A stretch of DNA of 64,000 bases from Luteolibacter arcticus (GCF_025950235.1 NZ_JAPDDT010000001.1:124001-188000), one strand, 5' to 3'. Shown: positions 15,376 to 23,755, counted from the first letter of the stretch. A program made the numbers and translations. The notes: a model not told the origin generated them from the letters alone.

Positions 15376-15489
15376 GGAGCTTGGACATTCTGTCCACGCC
15401 GTGTCGACAGAATGTCGACACTCCTTATTTTCCCGCCGTCAGCGGGCATGCAGACGTTTCGTCCACACTGGGTTGACCTCAGGTCAACC
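15376..15489. repeat. cluster of intergenic palindromes between the deaminase and dehydrogenase genes
   Basis: Three inverted repeats occur in 114 bp: GGACA-TTC-TGTCC behind a GGAGC tag (15376-15395), GTGTCGACA-GAA-TGTCGACAC (15401-15421) closing with CTCC, and GGTTGACCT-C-AGGTCAACC (15471-15489). The first two form a 49-bp unit bounded by GGAG and CTCC. They may be mobile palindromes; the last could also be an operator. Confidence 0.65.
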
Positions 15490-15513
15490 CTCCTCATCTT
15501 GTTTGTCTCTACC

Positions 15514-17082
15514 ATGACCACCCAGCTTCTCGGCACCTCCATCATCGGTTTTTCCCGCGGCAGCGGCAGCGACGTCTGCGGCCAAGCCATCCATCCCGCC
15601 AGCGGCGGAAAGCTGGAGCCTGCGTATCTCGCGGCGACGGCCGATGAAGTGAACCGTGCCGTGGAGCTCGCCGGGCTGGCGTTTCCCGCCTACTCGACGC
15701 TGCCCGGGGCGCAGCGCGGGGCCTTCCTGCGTGCGATCGCGGAGGAGATCGAAAAGATCGCCGAAGACATCGCCGTGCGCGGGCCGCAGGAGACCGGCCT
15801 GCCGGAGGCCCGGCTGCGTGGCGAGACGGCCCGCACCACCGGCCAGCTCCGGATGTTCGCGGCGCTGGTGGAAGAAGGCTCGTGGGTCGATGCCCGCATC
15901 GAGCACGCCCAGCCCGAACGACAGCCGGTGCCGAAGCCTGACCTCCGCTCGATGCACCGCGCGCTCGGTCCCGTGGCGGTCTTCTGTGCCAGCAATTTCC
16001 CGCTCGCCTTCTCGGTGGCCGGTGGCGACACCGCCGCTGCCCTCGCTGCCGGTTGCCCGGCGGTGGTGATCGCTCATCAATCGCATCCCGGTGTGGCAGA
16101 GCTGGTCGGTAGTGCCGTGATGCGAGCCGCCCTCGCGACGAACATGCCCGAGGGTGTGTTCTCGCTGCTCTACGGCGGAGGTCGCACCGTGGGAATCAGC
16201 GTGGTGCAGCATCCCGTTATCCAAGCGGTCGGCTTCACCGGTTCGCGTAGTGGAGGCACCTCCCTCATGGCTGCCGCGGCCAATCGCGAGCAACCGATTC
16301 CCGTGTATGCGGAAATGAGCTCGGTCAATCCGGTGGTCATTCTGCCGGGCGCGCTTGAGCGTAGTGAAGTGGCACTCGCCGAGGCTTTCTTCGGGTCGCT
16401 CACGCTCGGCGTCGGCCAGTTTTGCACGAATCCGGGGCTGGTCTTCTTGCCAGAGGGCAAGGGGTTCGGCTTCATCGAACGTCTCCGCGAACTGGTCACC
16501 GCGGCCACGCCGGGCACGATGCTTAGCCCTGCGATCTGCCAGGCCTACGCCGACACCGTCGAAGCGATCTCGTCAACCGAGGGCGTCCAGACGATTGCCC
16601 GTGCGACCGCCGGTGACGGTCAGGGTGCGGCAGCGGTCTTCAGCGTTTCGCTGCGCCGCTTCCTGGAGGCGGATGTCTTGCGAAGCGAAATGTTCGGCCC
16701 GGGGACCTTGATCGTCCGCGGTTCGCTGGAGGAAATCGAGGCAGCCATTCCGGAGCTGGAGGGCCAGCTTACGGCCACCGTCCACGGCACGAGCGAGGAA
16801 CTCGCCGCAAATGCCTCGCTGGTGGCGGCCTTGGAATCGCGGGCCGGTCGCCTGATCTTCAACAGCTTTCCCACCGGTGTGGAAGTGTGCCACAGCATGG
16901 TCCACGGCGGTCCCTTCCCGGCGACCTCCGATGGGCGTAGTACTTCGGTGGGCACCATGGCCATCCACCGCTTCACACGGGCTGTCGCGTGGCAAGGATT
17001 TCCCGATGCCTGCCTGCCTGCCGAGCTGCAGGAGGTGAACCCGCGGGGGATCCGTCGCCTTGTCGACGGGCAGTTTGTTTGA
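15514..17082 (+). CDS. 2,5-dioxovalerate (alpha-ketoglutarate semialdehyde) dehydrogenase, ALDH superfamily
   Basis: 522 residues, typical of the KGSADH-II/III group. Catalytic C304 lies in VGQFCTNPGLVF and the general-base Glu in PVYAEMSSVNPVV. The cofactor-binding and substrate motifs FCASNFPLAFSVAGGDTAAA and GFTGSRSGGTSL are also present. It oxidises alpha-ketoglutarate semialdehyde to alpha-ketoglutarate with NAD(P), the final step of hydroxyproline breakdown and also of some sugar-acid pathways. The start at 15514 (MTTQLLGTSIIGFSRGSGSD) is preferred; upstream in-frame codons run through palindromic repeats. Its separation by 138 bp of repeats means cotranscription with the deaminase is uncertain. 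Confidence 0.92.
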   Translation: MTTQLLGTSIIGFSRGSGSDVCGQAIHPASGGKLEPAYLAATADEVNRAVELAGLAFPAYSTLPGAQRGAFLRAIAEEIEKIAEDIAVRGPQETGLPEARLRGETARTTGQLRMFAALVEEGSWVDARIEHAQPERQPVPKPDLRSMHRALGPVAVFCASNFPLAFSVAGGDTAAALAAGCPAVVIAHQSHPGVAELVGSAVMRAALATNMPEGVFSLLYGGGRTVGISVVQHPVIQAVGFTGSRSGGTSLMAAAANREQPIPVYAEMSSVNPVVILPGALERSEVALAEAFFGSLTLGVGQFCTNPGLVFLPEGKGFGFIERLRELVTAATPGTMLSPAICQAYADTVEAISSTEGVQTIARATAGDGQGAAAVFSVSLRRFLEADVLRSEMFGPGTLIVRGSLEEIEAAIPELEGQLTATVHGTSEELAANASLVAALESRAGRLIFNSFPTGVEVCHSMVHGGPFPATSDGRSTSVGTMAIHRFTRAVAWQGFPDACLPAELQEVNPRGIRRLVDGQFV

Positions 17083-17185
17083 CGGGTAAGACGCCGGTAG
17101 CCGGGGATGCTCACCCACATGGGGGAGGTGATTTCACGCGCGCGGTATTGCCAGCTCAGGATGAGCAGGCACCATCGTGTCCACG

Positions 17186-17956
17186 ATGAAAGCACTCGTC
17201 CTTGCCGTTCTCGCCCTGCTCCCGTCGCTCCGCGCCGCCGAGCATCCCTGGGTTTCGTTGTTCAATGGCAAGGATCTCGATGGCTGGACGCCGAAGGTTT
17301 CCGGCCATGCGCTTGGCGCAAACCCGCACGATACCTTTCGCGTCGAGGATGGCATCCTCAAGGTGAGCTATGACAAGTACGGCAAGTTCGACAACCAGTA
17401 TGGCCACCTGTACTCGAACCTCGCCTACTCACGCTACATCCTGCGGATGGAATACCGCTTCGAGGGCAAGATGATGGCCGACGCTCCGGGCTACGTGAAC
17501 CTCAACAGTGGCGTGATGATCCATTCCCAGCCGCCGCAGAGCATGGGGCTCAAGCAGAGCTTCCCGGTCAGCATGGAGTTCCAATTCCTGGCCGACGAGG
17601 GCAAGGGCAAGCGCCCGACCGGCAACGTTTGCACGCCCGGCACCCACCTCGAACTCGAGGGCAAGAAGGTGGTGCAGCACATCGTCGAGTCCACTTCGCC
17701 GACCTTCCCCGCGGACGAGTGGGTGAAGATCGAGGTCGAGGTCCACGGCAACGACGAGGTCATCCACCGCGTGAATGGCAAGGAAGTGCTGCGCTACCAG
17801 AAGCCGCAGCTCGACCCCGCCTGCCGGATTTCGCCCGCCGAGCCGCTCTTGAAGGCGGGTGCTCCGATGATGCTTTCCTATGGCCACCTCGCGCTTCAGG
17901 CGGAGGGGCAGGGCGTGTGGTTCCGGAATATTGAGCTGAAGTCGCTGGAGGAGTGA
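17186..17956 (+). CDS. DUF1080 (3-keto-disaccharide hydrolase-like) secreted protein
   Basis: 256 residues. The signal peptide MKALVLAVLALLPSLRAAEH decides the ATG at 17186. The family signature PWVSLFNGKDLDGWTPK follows, then the concanavalin-like beta-sandwich blocks FRVEDGILKVSYDKYGKF, YILRMEYRFEGK, NSGVMIHSQPPQSMG, SMEFQFLADEG, EWVKIEVEVHGNDEVIHRVN and a terminal GVWFRNIELKSLEE. DUF1080 proteins are very abundant in Verrucomicrobia and Planctomycetes; some hydrolyse 3-keto-glycosides. The protein is probably periplasmic. There is no operon partner, and palindromic repeats follow the stop. Confidence 0.9.
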   Translation: MKALVLAVLALLPSLRAAEHPWVSLFNGKDLDGWTPKVSGHALGANPHDTFRVEDGILKVSYDKYGKFDNQYGHLYSNLAYSRYILRMEYRFEGKMMADAPGYVNLNSGVMIHSQPPQSMGLKQSFPVSMEFQFLADEGKGKRPTGNVCTPGTHLELEGKKVVQHIVESTSPTFPADEWVKIEVEVHGNDEVIHRVNGKEVLRYQKPQLDPACRISPAEPLLKAGAPMMLSYGHLALQAEGQGVWFRNIELKSLEE

Positions 17957-17975
17957 TGGTGGAGTTGGGTGGGCC

Positions 17976-18108
17976 GGGAGCGCCGGTCTTCGGACCGGCC
18001 GAATGGGCTCCAAGAGCAGACAGATATCAAAGTGCCTCCGGGTATAGGTGGCGGAGATTGAGCGCGCAGCGAAGGACCATTCGAGCCGGTCTGAAGACCG
18101 GCGCTCCC
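17976..18108. repeat. REPIN-like palindromic element, copy 2 (both arms intact)
   Basis: The left arm is GGGAGC then GCCGGTC-TTCG-GACCGGC (17976-17999). The right arm is GCCGGTCT-GA-AGACCGGC then GCTCCC (18085-18108). The arms are inverted relative to each other and enclose about 85 bp, which includes GCAGCGAAGGACCATTCG just before the right arm, as in copy 1. The whole unit could fold into one long structure. Confidence 0.75.
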
Positions 18109-18149
18109 AGCAGACCACCATCTTCCATTCGCCATCGCCATCCATCCCC

Positions 18150-18770
18150 TTACTTCGACTTGTCTTGCAGCCACTTCAGGCTCGCGGCCTTGCAGGGCTC
18201 GCAGAAGATGCCGGTTTCGCGGTCCACGGTCTCGATGCTGGCCTCGGCGTCTTGCATCACGCAGGTGGCCTGCGGGCAATGCGGCAGGCCGGTGACGTGG
18301 CCGATCTCGTGGATGGCTACTTTCCGCAAGCGGTCGCGGAGCTTCGCTTCATCCGCGCCGCGGGCACCGAGGCGGAAGGTGGAGACGATGCACGAGCGCC
18401 CGTCCAATTCGCCTAGACCGAAGATGCCCCAGTCCACGTGCTCGTCCTTGGTGGTGGAGATGTCCTTTTCGGTGATGCCGATCACCACCGGATGCTTTGC
18501 GGGCACGATCTCCTTCAAGTGCTCCAACAGGTCATCCGCGCGGTAGCGGCTGCGCGGGGCATACCAGGCTGACTTGGGAAGGGGACGGTTCTCTAACAGA
18601 GCCACCTTCACCCCGAAGGCCTCTTCCAGCCCGCGCTTCACGACGGCGATCCGCTCCGCCTTCACGGGACCCAGCGGTTGCAGGGCGATCATCGCGGGCT
18701 TCTCCTCCTCGGCGACAGCCAGCTTGGCGAAAGCGAGAAGCAGCAGCAGCGCCCGGCGGAGGATCATCAT
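18150..18770 (-). CDS. archaemetzincin-type metalloprotease (M54) with signal peptide
   Basis: 206 residues. The archaemetzincin zinc signature is complete: HEIGHVTGLPHC (H154, E155, H158, H164) followed by CPQATCVMQ and the FCEPC pair, giving the four-cysteine structural zinc site as well as the catalytic zinc site. The N-terminus MMILRRALLLLLAFAKLAVA looks like a signal peptide, whereas most archaemetzincins are thought to be cytosolic, so an exported form is of interest. Substrates of this family are unknown. The gene is leftward and monocistronic, with REPIN-like DNA just beyond its stop. Confidence 0.9.
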   Translation of the reverse strand: MMILRRALLLLLAFAKLAVAEEEKPAMIALQPLGPVKAERIAVVKRGLEEAFGVKVALLENRPLPKSAWYAPRSRYRADDLLEHLKEIVPAKHPVVIGITEKDISTTKDEHVDWGIFGLGELDGRSCIVSTFRLGARGADEAKLRDRLRKVAIHEIGHVTGLPHCPQATCVMQDAEASIETVDRETGIFCEPCKAASLKWLQDKSK

Positions 18771-18812
18771 GAGCCCACCATGCCCTCTCCACTGCTCACC
18801 GCAAGTCCCCGC

Positions 18813-19457
18813 CTAGTCTCGCCCGATGCCGATTGCTGGCGAGCCCGGGACTGAAATCGTATCCGGATCGGCGTCCGGGGCCTTGGGCAGCTTGGCCTTG
18901 GGCGCACCCGTTTTAAGGATCTTCACCGGCGTGCCGACCTTGGCCACCTCATAGAGCTTCGGCACGAAGTCCCTGGGAAGACGGATGCAACCGTGCGACG
19001 CCGCATCGCCGGGGCGGGGGATTTCGCCCGCATGCATGCCGACGCCGGACCATGTCAGCCGCATCCAGTGATGCATGGGCGCGGGATGATAGGTGTGCCC
19101 CTCCGGGATTGGCGTCGTCGGTTGGGCGTCGCCATTGCTGACATTGCCCGCAGGATCGGTGATCCAGCCGTAGAGATTGGAGAGCTTCACTTCCATCATC
19201 TCGCTCACCTTGTAGTTTCCCGGTGAGGTCGAGTGTCCTTCCTTGCCGGTCGAGACGAAGGACCAGCCGATGGTCCGGCTGCCGCGCTGGTAGGTGGCGA
19301 TCTGCGAGGAAAGGTCGATTTCCACCGAGATCTCACCGGGGCCCTTGTCGTCGTCCCACTCATACATCACATGCGTCGCCTTCGGTGGCGGGGCGCTGTG
19401 GAAGAGGGAACAGGAGGGGAGGCAGAGGAGGGCGAGCAAAAGGACGAGGTGTCGCAT
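18813..19457 (-). CDS. L,D-transpeptidase (YkuD domain) lipoprotein
   Basis: 214 residues starting at MRHLVLLLALLCLPSCSLFH; the lipobox LPSC gives a lipoprotein cleaved before Cys16. The YkuD active site is visible as GMHAGEIPRPGDAASHGCIR, with catalytic C157 and the upstream His. These enzymes crosslink peptidoglycan stems or attach proteins to them in the periplasm. An in-frame extension to 19637 overlaps an opposing gene and is rejected. It is located 42 bp upstream of the archaemetzincin gene start on the same strand, so the two may be cotranscribed. Confidence 0.92.
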   Translation of the reverse strand: MRHLVLLLALLCLPSCSLFHSAPPPKATHVMYEWDDDKGPGEISVEIDLSSQIATYQRGSRTIGWSFVSTGKEGHSTSPGNYKVSEMMEVKLSNLYGWITDPAGNVSNGDAQPTTPIPEGHTYHPAPMHHWMRLTWSGVGMHAGEIPRPGDAASHGCIRLPRDFVPKLYEVAKVGTPVKILKTGAPKAKLPKAPDADPDTISVPGSPAIGIGRD

Positions 19458-19576
19458 GGCGGATGAACGCTGGCGGGAGATCATCCGATGTCTTGCGGCG
19501 GGGCGAGACTTTTCAGCCGGCGGCGCTGCACCGTGCGATGGGCGGGTTTCCCACTGGTTTGTGCGCCACGCCGAGC

Positions 19577-19897
19577 TCACCCGCGTGAAAGCATCATGAA
19601 AAAGAGGCTGAACAGCAACGAGATGCCCAAATACCACGCGCAGATCTTGATGGTCACCTTTCGGCTGGTTCCACAGACCTTGTCCACCAGGAGATACAGG
19701 GCCGCAATGTCGATGATTGCCGTGAACGGACCCAAAATGCCGCCTAGCAGGAGGCCGGAAAGAAAGCTCACGATCAGCATCCCGATCACGACGATCCAGG
19801 TCTCATTGAGGCTGTGCGACGAGTTTTCCGAGCGAGTGAACAGGGTGATGAGAAACCACAATATTCCAACCTGAAGGAAGGTGCCGATTACATTCAT
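19577..19897 (-). CDS. small integral membrane protein of unknown function
   Basis: 106 residues starting at MNVIGTFLQVGILWFLITLF. Three hydrophobic helices are visible: VGILWFLITLF, VVIGMLIVSFLSGLLLGGIL and ICAWYLGISLLFSLFFMML, with a possible fourth at FTAIIDIAALYLLV. No conserved motif is recognised. It diverges from the ABC transporter ATPase gene with 118 bp between starts. Function is unknown. Confidence 0.6.
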   Translation of the reverse strand: MNVIGTFLQVGILWFLITLFTRSENSSHSLNETWIVVIGMLIVSFLSGLLLGGILGPFTAIIDIAALYLLVDKVCGTSRKVTIKICAWYLGISLLFSLFFMMLSRG

Positions 19898-20015
19898 TCC
19901 CGGCGAAGGTCTTAACTCTCCGAGCCGCGAAGGGGAATCTCCTATTTTGGCGTTGAAAAGCGGCACGGGTTTCCCACTTGGCAAAGATCCGTGCCGTCGA
20001 TCAACTCCCGGCACC

Positions 20016-20933
20016 ATGGATGGACCTGCGGTGGAGATCGAATACCTGCGGAAGCGCTACGGGGGCTTTGAGGCCCTCGGCGGCGTGTCGCTGGAAGTGC
20101 CGCGGGGCAGCGTCTTCGGACTGCTCGGCCCGAATGGCGCGGGCAAGAGCACGCTGGTGAAGTCGCTGCTCACCATCGTCCGCCCCAGCGAGTGCCGCGG
20201 GCGCATGCTCGGCGAGCCGATCGGCCATCGCAAGACCCTCCGCCGCATCGGCTACCTGCCGGAGCACGCACGCTTTCCCGAATACCTCACCGGCCGCGAG
20301 GTCATCGGCTACTCCGCCGGACTCGCCGGGGTGCCGAAGAGCACGACCCGGGAGCGCACCACTCGATTGTTAGAACGAGTTGGCATGGCGGAGTGGGGCG
20401 ACAAGAAGCTCGGCACCTACTCGAAGGGCATGCGCCAGCGCGTCGGCCTCGCCCAGGCCCTGGTCAATGAGCCCGACATCGTCTTCCTCGACGAGCCGAC
20501 CGATGGCGTCGATCCCGAAGGCCGCATCGAGATCCGCAAGATGATCGAAGGCATGCGCGACGAAGGCCGCACGGTTTTCGTCAATAGCCACCTGCTCGCC
20601 GAGGTCGAGCAAGTTGCCGACCAGGTCGCGATCCTGTCCAAGGGCCGTGTGATCGAGACCGGCACCGTGGCACAACTGACCCGCCGCGGCCGACGCTATG
20701 AAGTCCGCACGGTCGGTCCCGTGCCGCCCCAGATCCGCGAGGGGCTCGAACGCGAAGGCTTCGAGGTGAAGGGCGACCTGATCGCCATCCAGTCGGATGA
20801 CGCCGTGCCGGTGCAGCCGATCATCGATCTGCTGCGCGGGGCGGGGGTGGCGATCCGCGAAATCCGCGAGGCGAAGTTCTCGCTGGAAGATATCTTCTTG
20901 CAGGCCGTCCAGGCTGGAAAGGGGGCGGCATGA
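20016..20933 (+). CDS. ABC transporter ATP-binding protein (exporter type)
   Basis: 305 residues. Walker A is GPNGAGKST, the Q-loop lies in IGYLPEHARFPEYLTG, the signature is YSKGMRQRVGLAQAL, Walker B is IVFLDEPTDGVDP and the switch His is in VFVNSHLLAEVEQ. The C-terminal 80 residues resemble the accessory domain of CcmA/NatA-type ATPases paired with ABC-2 permeases. The start at MDGPAVEIEYLRKRYG was chosen over an upstream in-frame extension that runs against the opposing gene. It overlaps the permease gene as ATGA, so it forms a two-gene export system; substrate unknown. Confidence 0.93.
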   Translation: MDGPAVEIEYLRKRYGGFEALGGVSLEVPRGSVFGLLGPNGAGKSTLVKSLLTIVRPSECRGRMLGEPIGHRKTLRRIGYLPEHARFPEYLTGREVIGYSAGLAGVPKSTTRERTTRLLERVGMAEWGDKKLGTYSKGMRQRVGLAQALVNEPDIVFLDEPTDGVDPEGRIEIRKMIEGMRDEGRTVFVNSHLLAEVEQVADQVAILSKGRVIETGTVAQLTRRGRRYEVRTVGPVPPQIREGLEREGFEVKGDLIAIQSDDAVPVQPIIDLLRGAGVAIREIREAKFSLEDIFLQAVQAGKGAA

Positions 20934-21949
20934 GAGCGGCACTTGCGATTCTGTGGGATTCGTTCCGATTGCTGCGCGCCCGCCGGCTCTTCTGGGTGGC
21001 GCTCGGAATCTCGATGCTGGTGGCGCTGCTCTACGCCTCGATCGGATTCAATGACAAGGGCATGTCGGTGGGCTTCGGCTGGAAGCAGATCGACAACGAG
21101 ATACTGAAGGCAGGCAAGCCCGAGGCGGCGGCCTTTTACACGATGCTCTTCACCGACATCATCGCGCGCTTCTGGCTGGCGTGGTTCGCGGTCGCCCTCG
21201 CGCTGCTTTCCACGGCGAATATCTTCCCCGAGTTCCTCGCGGAGGGATCGATCGGCCTCTCGGTGTCGAAGCCGGTCGGACGCATCCGCTTGTTCCTGCT
21301 GAAGTACCTCGGCGGGCTGTTGTTCGTGGCGATGCAGGTGGGGCTGTTCACCCTGATCGTGTTCCTCTCGCTCGGCCTGCGGCTCGGCGAGTGGAATTTC
21401 ACGCTCTTCTGGGCGGTGCCGGTGGTCACCTTTGTCTTCAGTCTGGTCTATGTCGTGGCGGTGTGGATCGGCGTGTGGTCGAAGTCCACGCTCGCCGCAT
21501 TGCTTGCCGCGGGCGTGGTATGGGGCATCAGCCTGCTCGGGCAGTGGACGGAGAGCTTCCTTTACAAAAGCGCTTACCTGATTCCCGAGGTCGGGATGAA
21601 GGTGGACTACCAGACCGGCGAGGTCACCTCCGGCGAGAAAGTCGAAGCAAGTCCGGGCATGATTACCGCCCACCGGACGGCCAAGTCCTTCGCCTCCTTC
21701 CTGCCGAAGACGCGCGACTGCACGCTCTATCTCAAGCGCCTGATCCGCTTCCCCGAGCGCGACTCGCTGCTCTCCGGCGTGACCTTCGACATGCTGCTCA
21801 CCGGCCAGATGCCGGACCCGACGATGACGGGTGCGATGCGCCGCATGGAAGACCGCCACTCCGCCTGGTACGTCTTCGGCACCTCGGCGGCCTTCGAGCT
21901 CGTCTTCCTCAGCCTCGCGGGGTGGATCTTCGTGAGGAGGGACTATTGA
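20930..21949 (+). CDS. ABC-2 type transporter permease
   Basis: 339 residues with six likely helices: FWVALGISMLVALLYASIGF, ARFWLAWFAVALALLSTANI, YLGGLLFVAMQVGLFTLIVF, FWAVPVVTFVFSLVYVVAVW, TLAALLAAGVVWGISLLG and a C-terminal AFELVFLSLAGWIFVRRDY. FPEFLAEGSIGLSVSKPVGR is a typical cytoplasmic loop of ABC-2 permeases. A large periplasmic segment of about 100 residues lies between the last two helices. It is translationally coupled to the ATPase by ATGA. The substrate is not identifiable. Confidence 0.9.
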   Translation: MRAALAILWDSFRLLRARRLFWVALGISMLVALLYASIGFNDKGMSVGFGWKQIDNEILKAGKPEAAAFYTMLFTDIIARFWLAWFAVALALLSTANIFPEFLAEGSIGLSVSKPVGRIRLFLLKYLGGLLFVAMQVGLFTLIVFLSLGLRLGEWNFTLFWAVPVVTFVFSLVYVVAVWIGVWSKSTLAALLAAGVVWGISLLGQWTESFLYKSAYLIPEVGMKVDYQTGEVTSGEKVEASPGMITAHRTAKSFASFLPKTRDCTLYLKRLIRFPERDSLLSGVTFDMLLTGQMPDPTMTGAMRRMEDRHSAWYVFGTSAAFELVFLSLAGWIFVRRDY

Positions 21950-22020
21950 GAGGAGAAGTTCCAAGTGAGGAAGTTCCAAGTGCCAAGAAAAGCCATGGAA
22001 CGCATCTGAAGGCTCCGCCT

Positions 22021-22139
22021 CTCATTCACCTCCGCACCGGTGGTCGGAGAACCGGACGGCGCGCAGCCCTGCTGCCGCCCGATGCCAGCAGCCCTGCGGC
22101 GAGGAAGCATCGGGGTGCATTTGTCGTCGCCACAGGGCA
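22021..22139 (-). repeat. dispersed ~120-bp intergenic repeat, copy 2 (inverted)
   Basis: The reverse complement aligns with 12301-12425 over about 115 bp, with the same CAGGGCTGC direct pair in the core. It fills most of the 342-bp gap between the ABC permease and the next gene. No gene is supported in that gap. Confidence 0.75.
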
Positions 22140-22291
22140 TGAACGGATGGGGAGCAACGAAATGAGCGAAGCGGACGGAGTTTGAAGGAGCCCGGGACCC
22201 ATCGATAGGGCTCGGTGGGGCGAGGCTTGAGGAGAAGAATCCCATGTGATCGACTCGCCGTGAAGCGCGACGGCTTCATTCAGCTTCGCTA

Positions 22292-22846
22292 ATGTCCGAC
22301 AACCCCTATCAAACCCCCGCGGTGAGCGAGGTGGCGGCTCCGCTGCCGTCCGACATCCGGGAGATCCGCGAGCGGCACATCAAGCACGAGGCCTCGCTGA
22401 AGGCGGTGGGCTTTCTCAGCATCCTGGGTGGGGTCATGCTTCTGGGGGCATTCGCCTTCCTCGGGCTGGAAGTCGTCGCGGCTCGCTCGCTGGGGACATC
22501 GCCCGCCACGAACCTGCTGTTTTCGGTGGGGCTTGGCACTCTCCAGGTGATCTCGGGCATCGGTCTGCGGCGGCTGCAGGGATGGGCGCGGATTCCTGCG
22601 GCGATCGTGGCGGCCGTGGCGATGGTCTCCATCCCAGTCGGCACCCTCGTCGGCGTCTACATCCTCTACCTGCTCTTCACCCCGAAGGGCTCCATGGTGC
22701 TGTCGGCGGAATACCGCGACATCGTGATCCTGACACCGGACATCCGCTACCGCACGTCCCGCTGGTTCTGGTATCTGCTTCTCGCGGTAGTGCTGATCTT
22801 CGCGGGCGTGGTTGCCTACGCCTTCTTCTTCGTGCGGCCGCGCTGA
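22292..22846 (+). CDS. NPYQTP-type multi-pass membrane protein of unknown function
   Basis: 184 residues. The N-terminal MSDNPYQTPAVSEV is a motif I associate with small membrane proteins in Planctomycetes and Verrucomicrobia. Four helices follow: FLSILGGVMLLGAFAFLGLE, ATNLLFSVGLGTLQVISGIG, IPAAIVAAVAMVSIPVGTLV with GVYILYLLF, and FWYLLLAVVLIFAGVVAYAF. The DIREIRERHIKHEASLK segment is cytoplasmic. No enzymatic motif is seen. It converges on tcdA with 23 bp between stops. Confidence 0.7.
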   Translation: MSDNPYQTPAVSEVAAPLPSDIREIRERHIKHEASLKAVGFLSILGGVMLLGAFAFLGLEVVAARSLGTSPATNLLFSVGLGTLQVISGIGLRRLQGWARIPAAIVAAVAMVSIPVGTLVGVYILYLLFTPKGSMVLSAEYRDIVILTPDIRYRTSRWFWYLLLAVVLIFAGVVAYAFFFVRPR

Positions 22847-22869
22847 ACCGGCTGCCAATTCGTCGACGG

Positions 22870-23658
22870 TCACTCGGCCAGCTTCTCCAGCACCCGGCCC
22901 GCGGCGATCATGCCGAAGACGGCGGTGACCTGGGTGGCGGTGCCATAGCCCGCATCGCAGCGCAGGCCGCCGGGCAGGTCCTCCGGCCGCTCATGGCTCA
23001 CGCCGCCGTCGCAGGTGGGGAAGAGCGGTGGCTCCTCGGAATAGACAGCCTCGATGTGGAACTTGCGGATCTTTTCGCCGGCCTTGGCTTTCGGGAAGCC
23101 ATGCTCATCGCGCAGACGCTTGCGCACGGCCATCATCAGCGAATCATCGCGAGTGCGGGCGAGGTCGGCCACGCGGATCAGCGAGGGATCGCGGCGGCCG
23201 CCGGCGCCCCCGCAGGCGATGACCGGCACTTGGCGCTCGCGGCACTTGGCGAGCAGCACGCACTTCGCGCGCACCGCATCGATCGCATCGATCACCGCGT
23301 CGAAGCCGGCGTCGAGGAAGTCATCCACATTTCGGTCGGAAAGAAACTCCTGCCGCTCGGTCACCTGGATCTCCGGCTGGATTGCCCGCAGCCGCTGCGC
23401 CATCACGCCGACCTTCGGCTTTCCGTAGGTGCCGTCCAGCGCGTGGATCTGGCGGTTGGTATTGGTCACGCACAGGTCATCGGCATCGATCAAGGTGAGC
23501 TTGCCGATGCCCGACCGCGCGAGGCACTCCGCGGCCCAGCAGCCGACGCCGCCGATGCCGACCACCGCCACATGGGCGCGGCGGAATTTCTCCAAGCCGG
23601 CCAGCCCGTAGAGCCGGCCGATGCCGGAGAAGCGGTCGAGATACGCGTCGCTCACCAC
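22870..23658 (-). CDS. tcdA: tRNA threonylcarbamoyladenosine dehydratase (ThiF/E1-like)
   Basis: 262 residues. The E1-like nucleotide-binding loop is VAVVGIGGVGCWAAECLARS, followed by LTLIDADDLCVTNTNRQIHA and the DAVIDAIDAVRAKCVLLAKC block. This matches TcdA (CsdL/YgdL), which dehydrates t6A to cyclic ct6A at position 37 of ANN-decoding tRNAs. Family cysteines appear at FPTCDGGVS and LRCDAGYGT. It is cytoplasmic, monocistronic and housekeeping in character. Confidence 0.92.
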   Translation of the reverse strand: MVSDAYLDRFSGIGRLYGLAGLEKFRRAHVAVVGIGGVGCWAAECLARSGIGKLTLIDADDLCVTNTNRQIHALDGTYGKPKVGVMAQRLRAIQPEIQVTERQEFLSDRNVDDFLDAGFDAVIDAIDAVRAKCVLLAKCRERQVPVIACGGAGGRRDPSLIRVADLARTRDDSLMMAVRKRLRDEHGFPKAKAGEKIRKFHIEAVYSEEPPLFPTCDGGVSHERPEDLPGGLRCDAGYGTATQVTAVFGMIAAGRVLEKLAE

Positions 23659-23755
23659 CGCGTCCTAGCCGCAGGGAATCGAGCGTGCAAATGCCGAGTG
23701 CGGGAGGGGACGACAATGCGGCGCACGGCCACGGTTTGATCATGGCCGTGGATGG

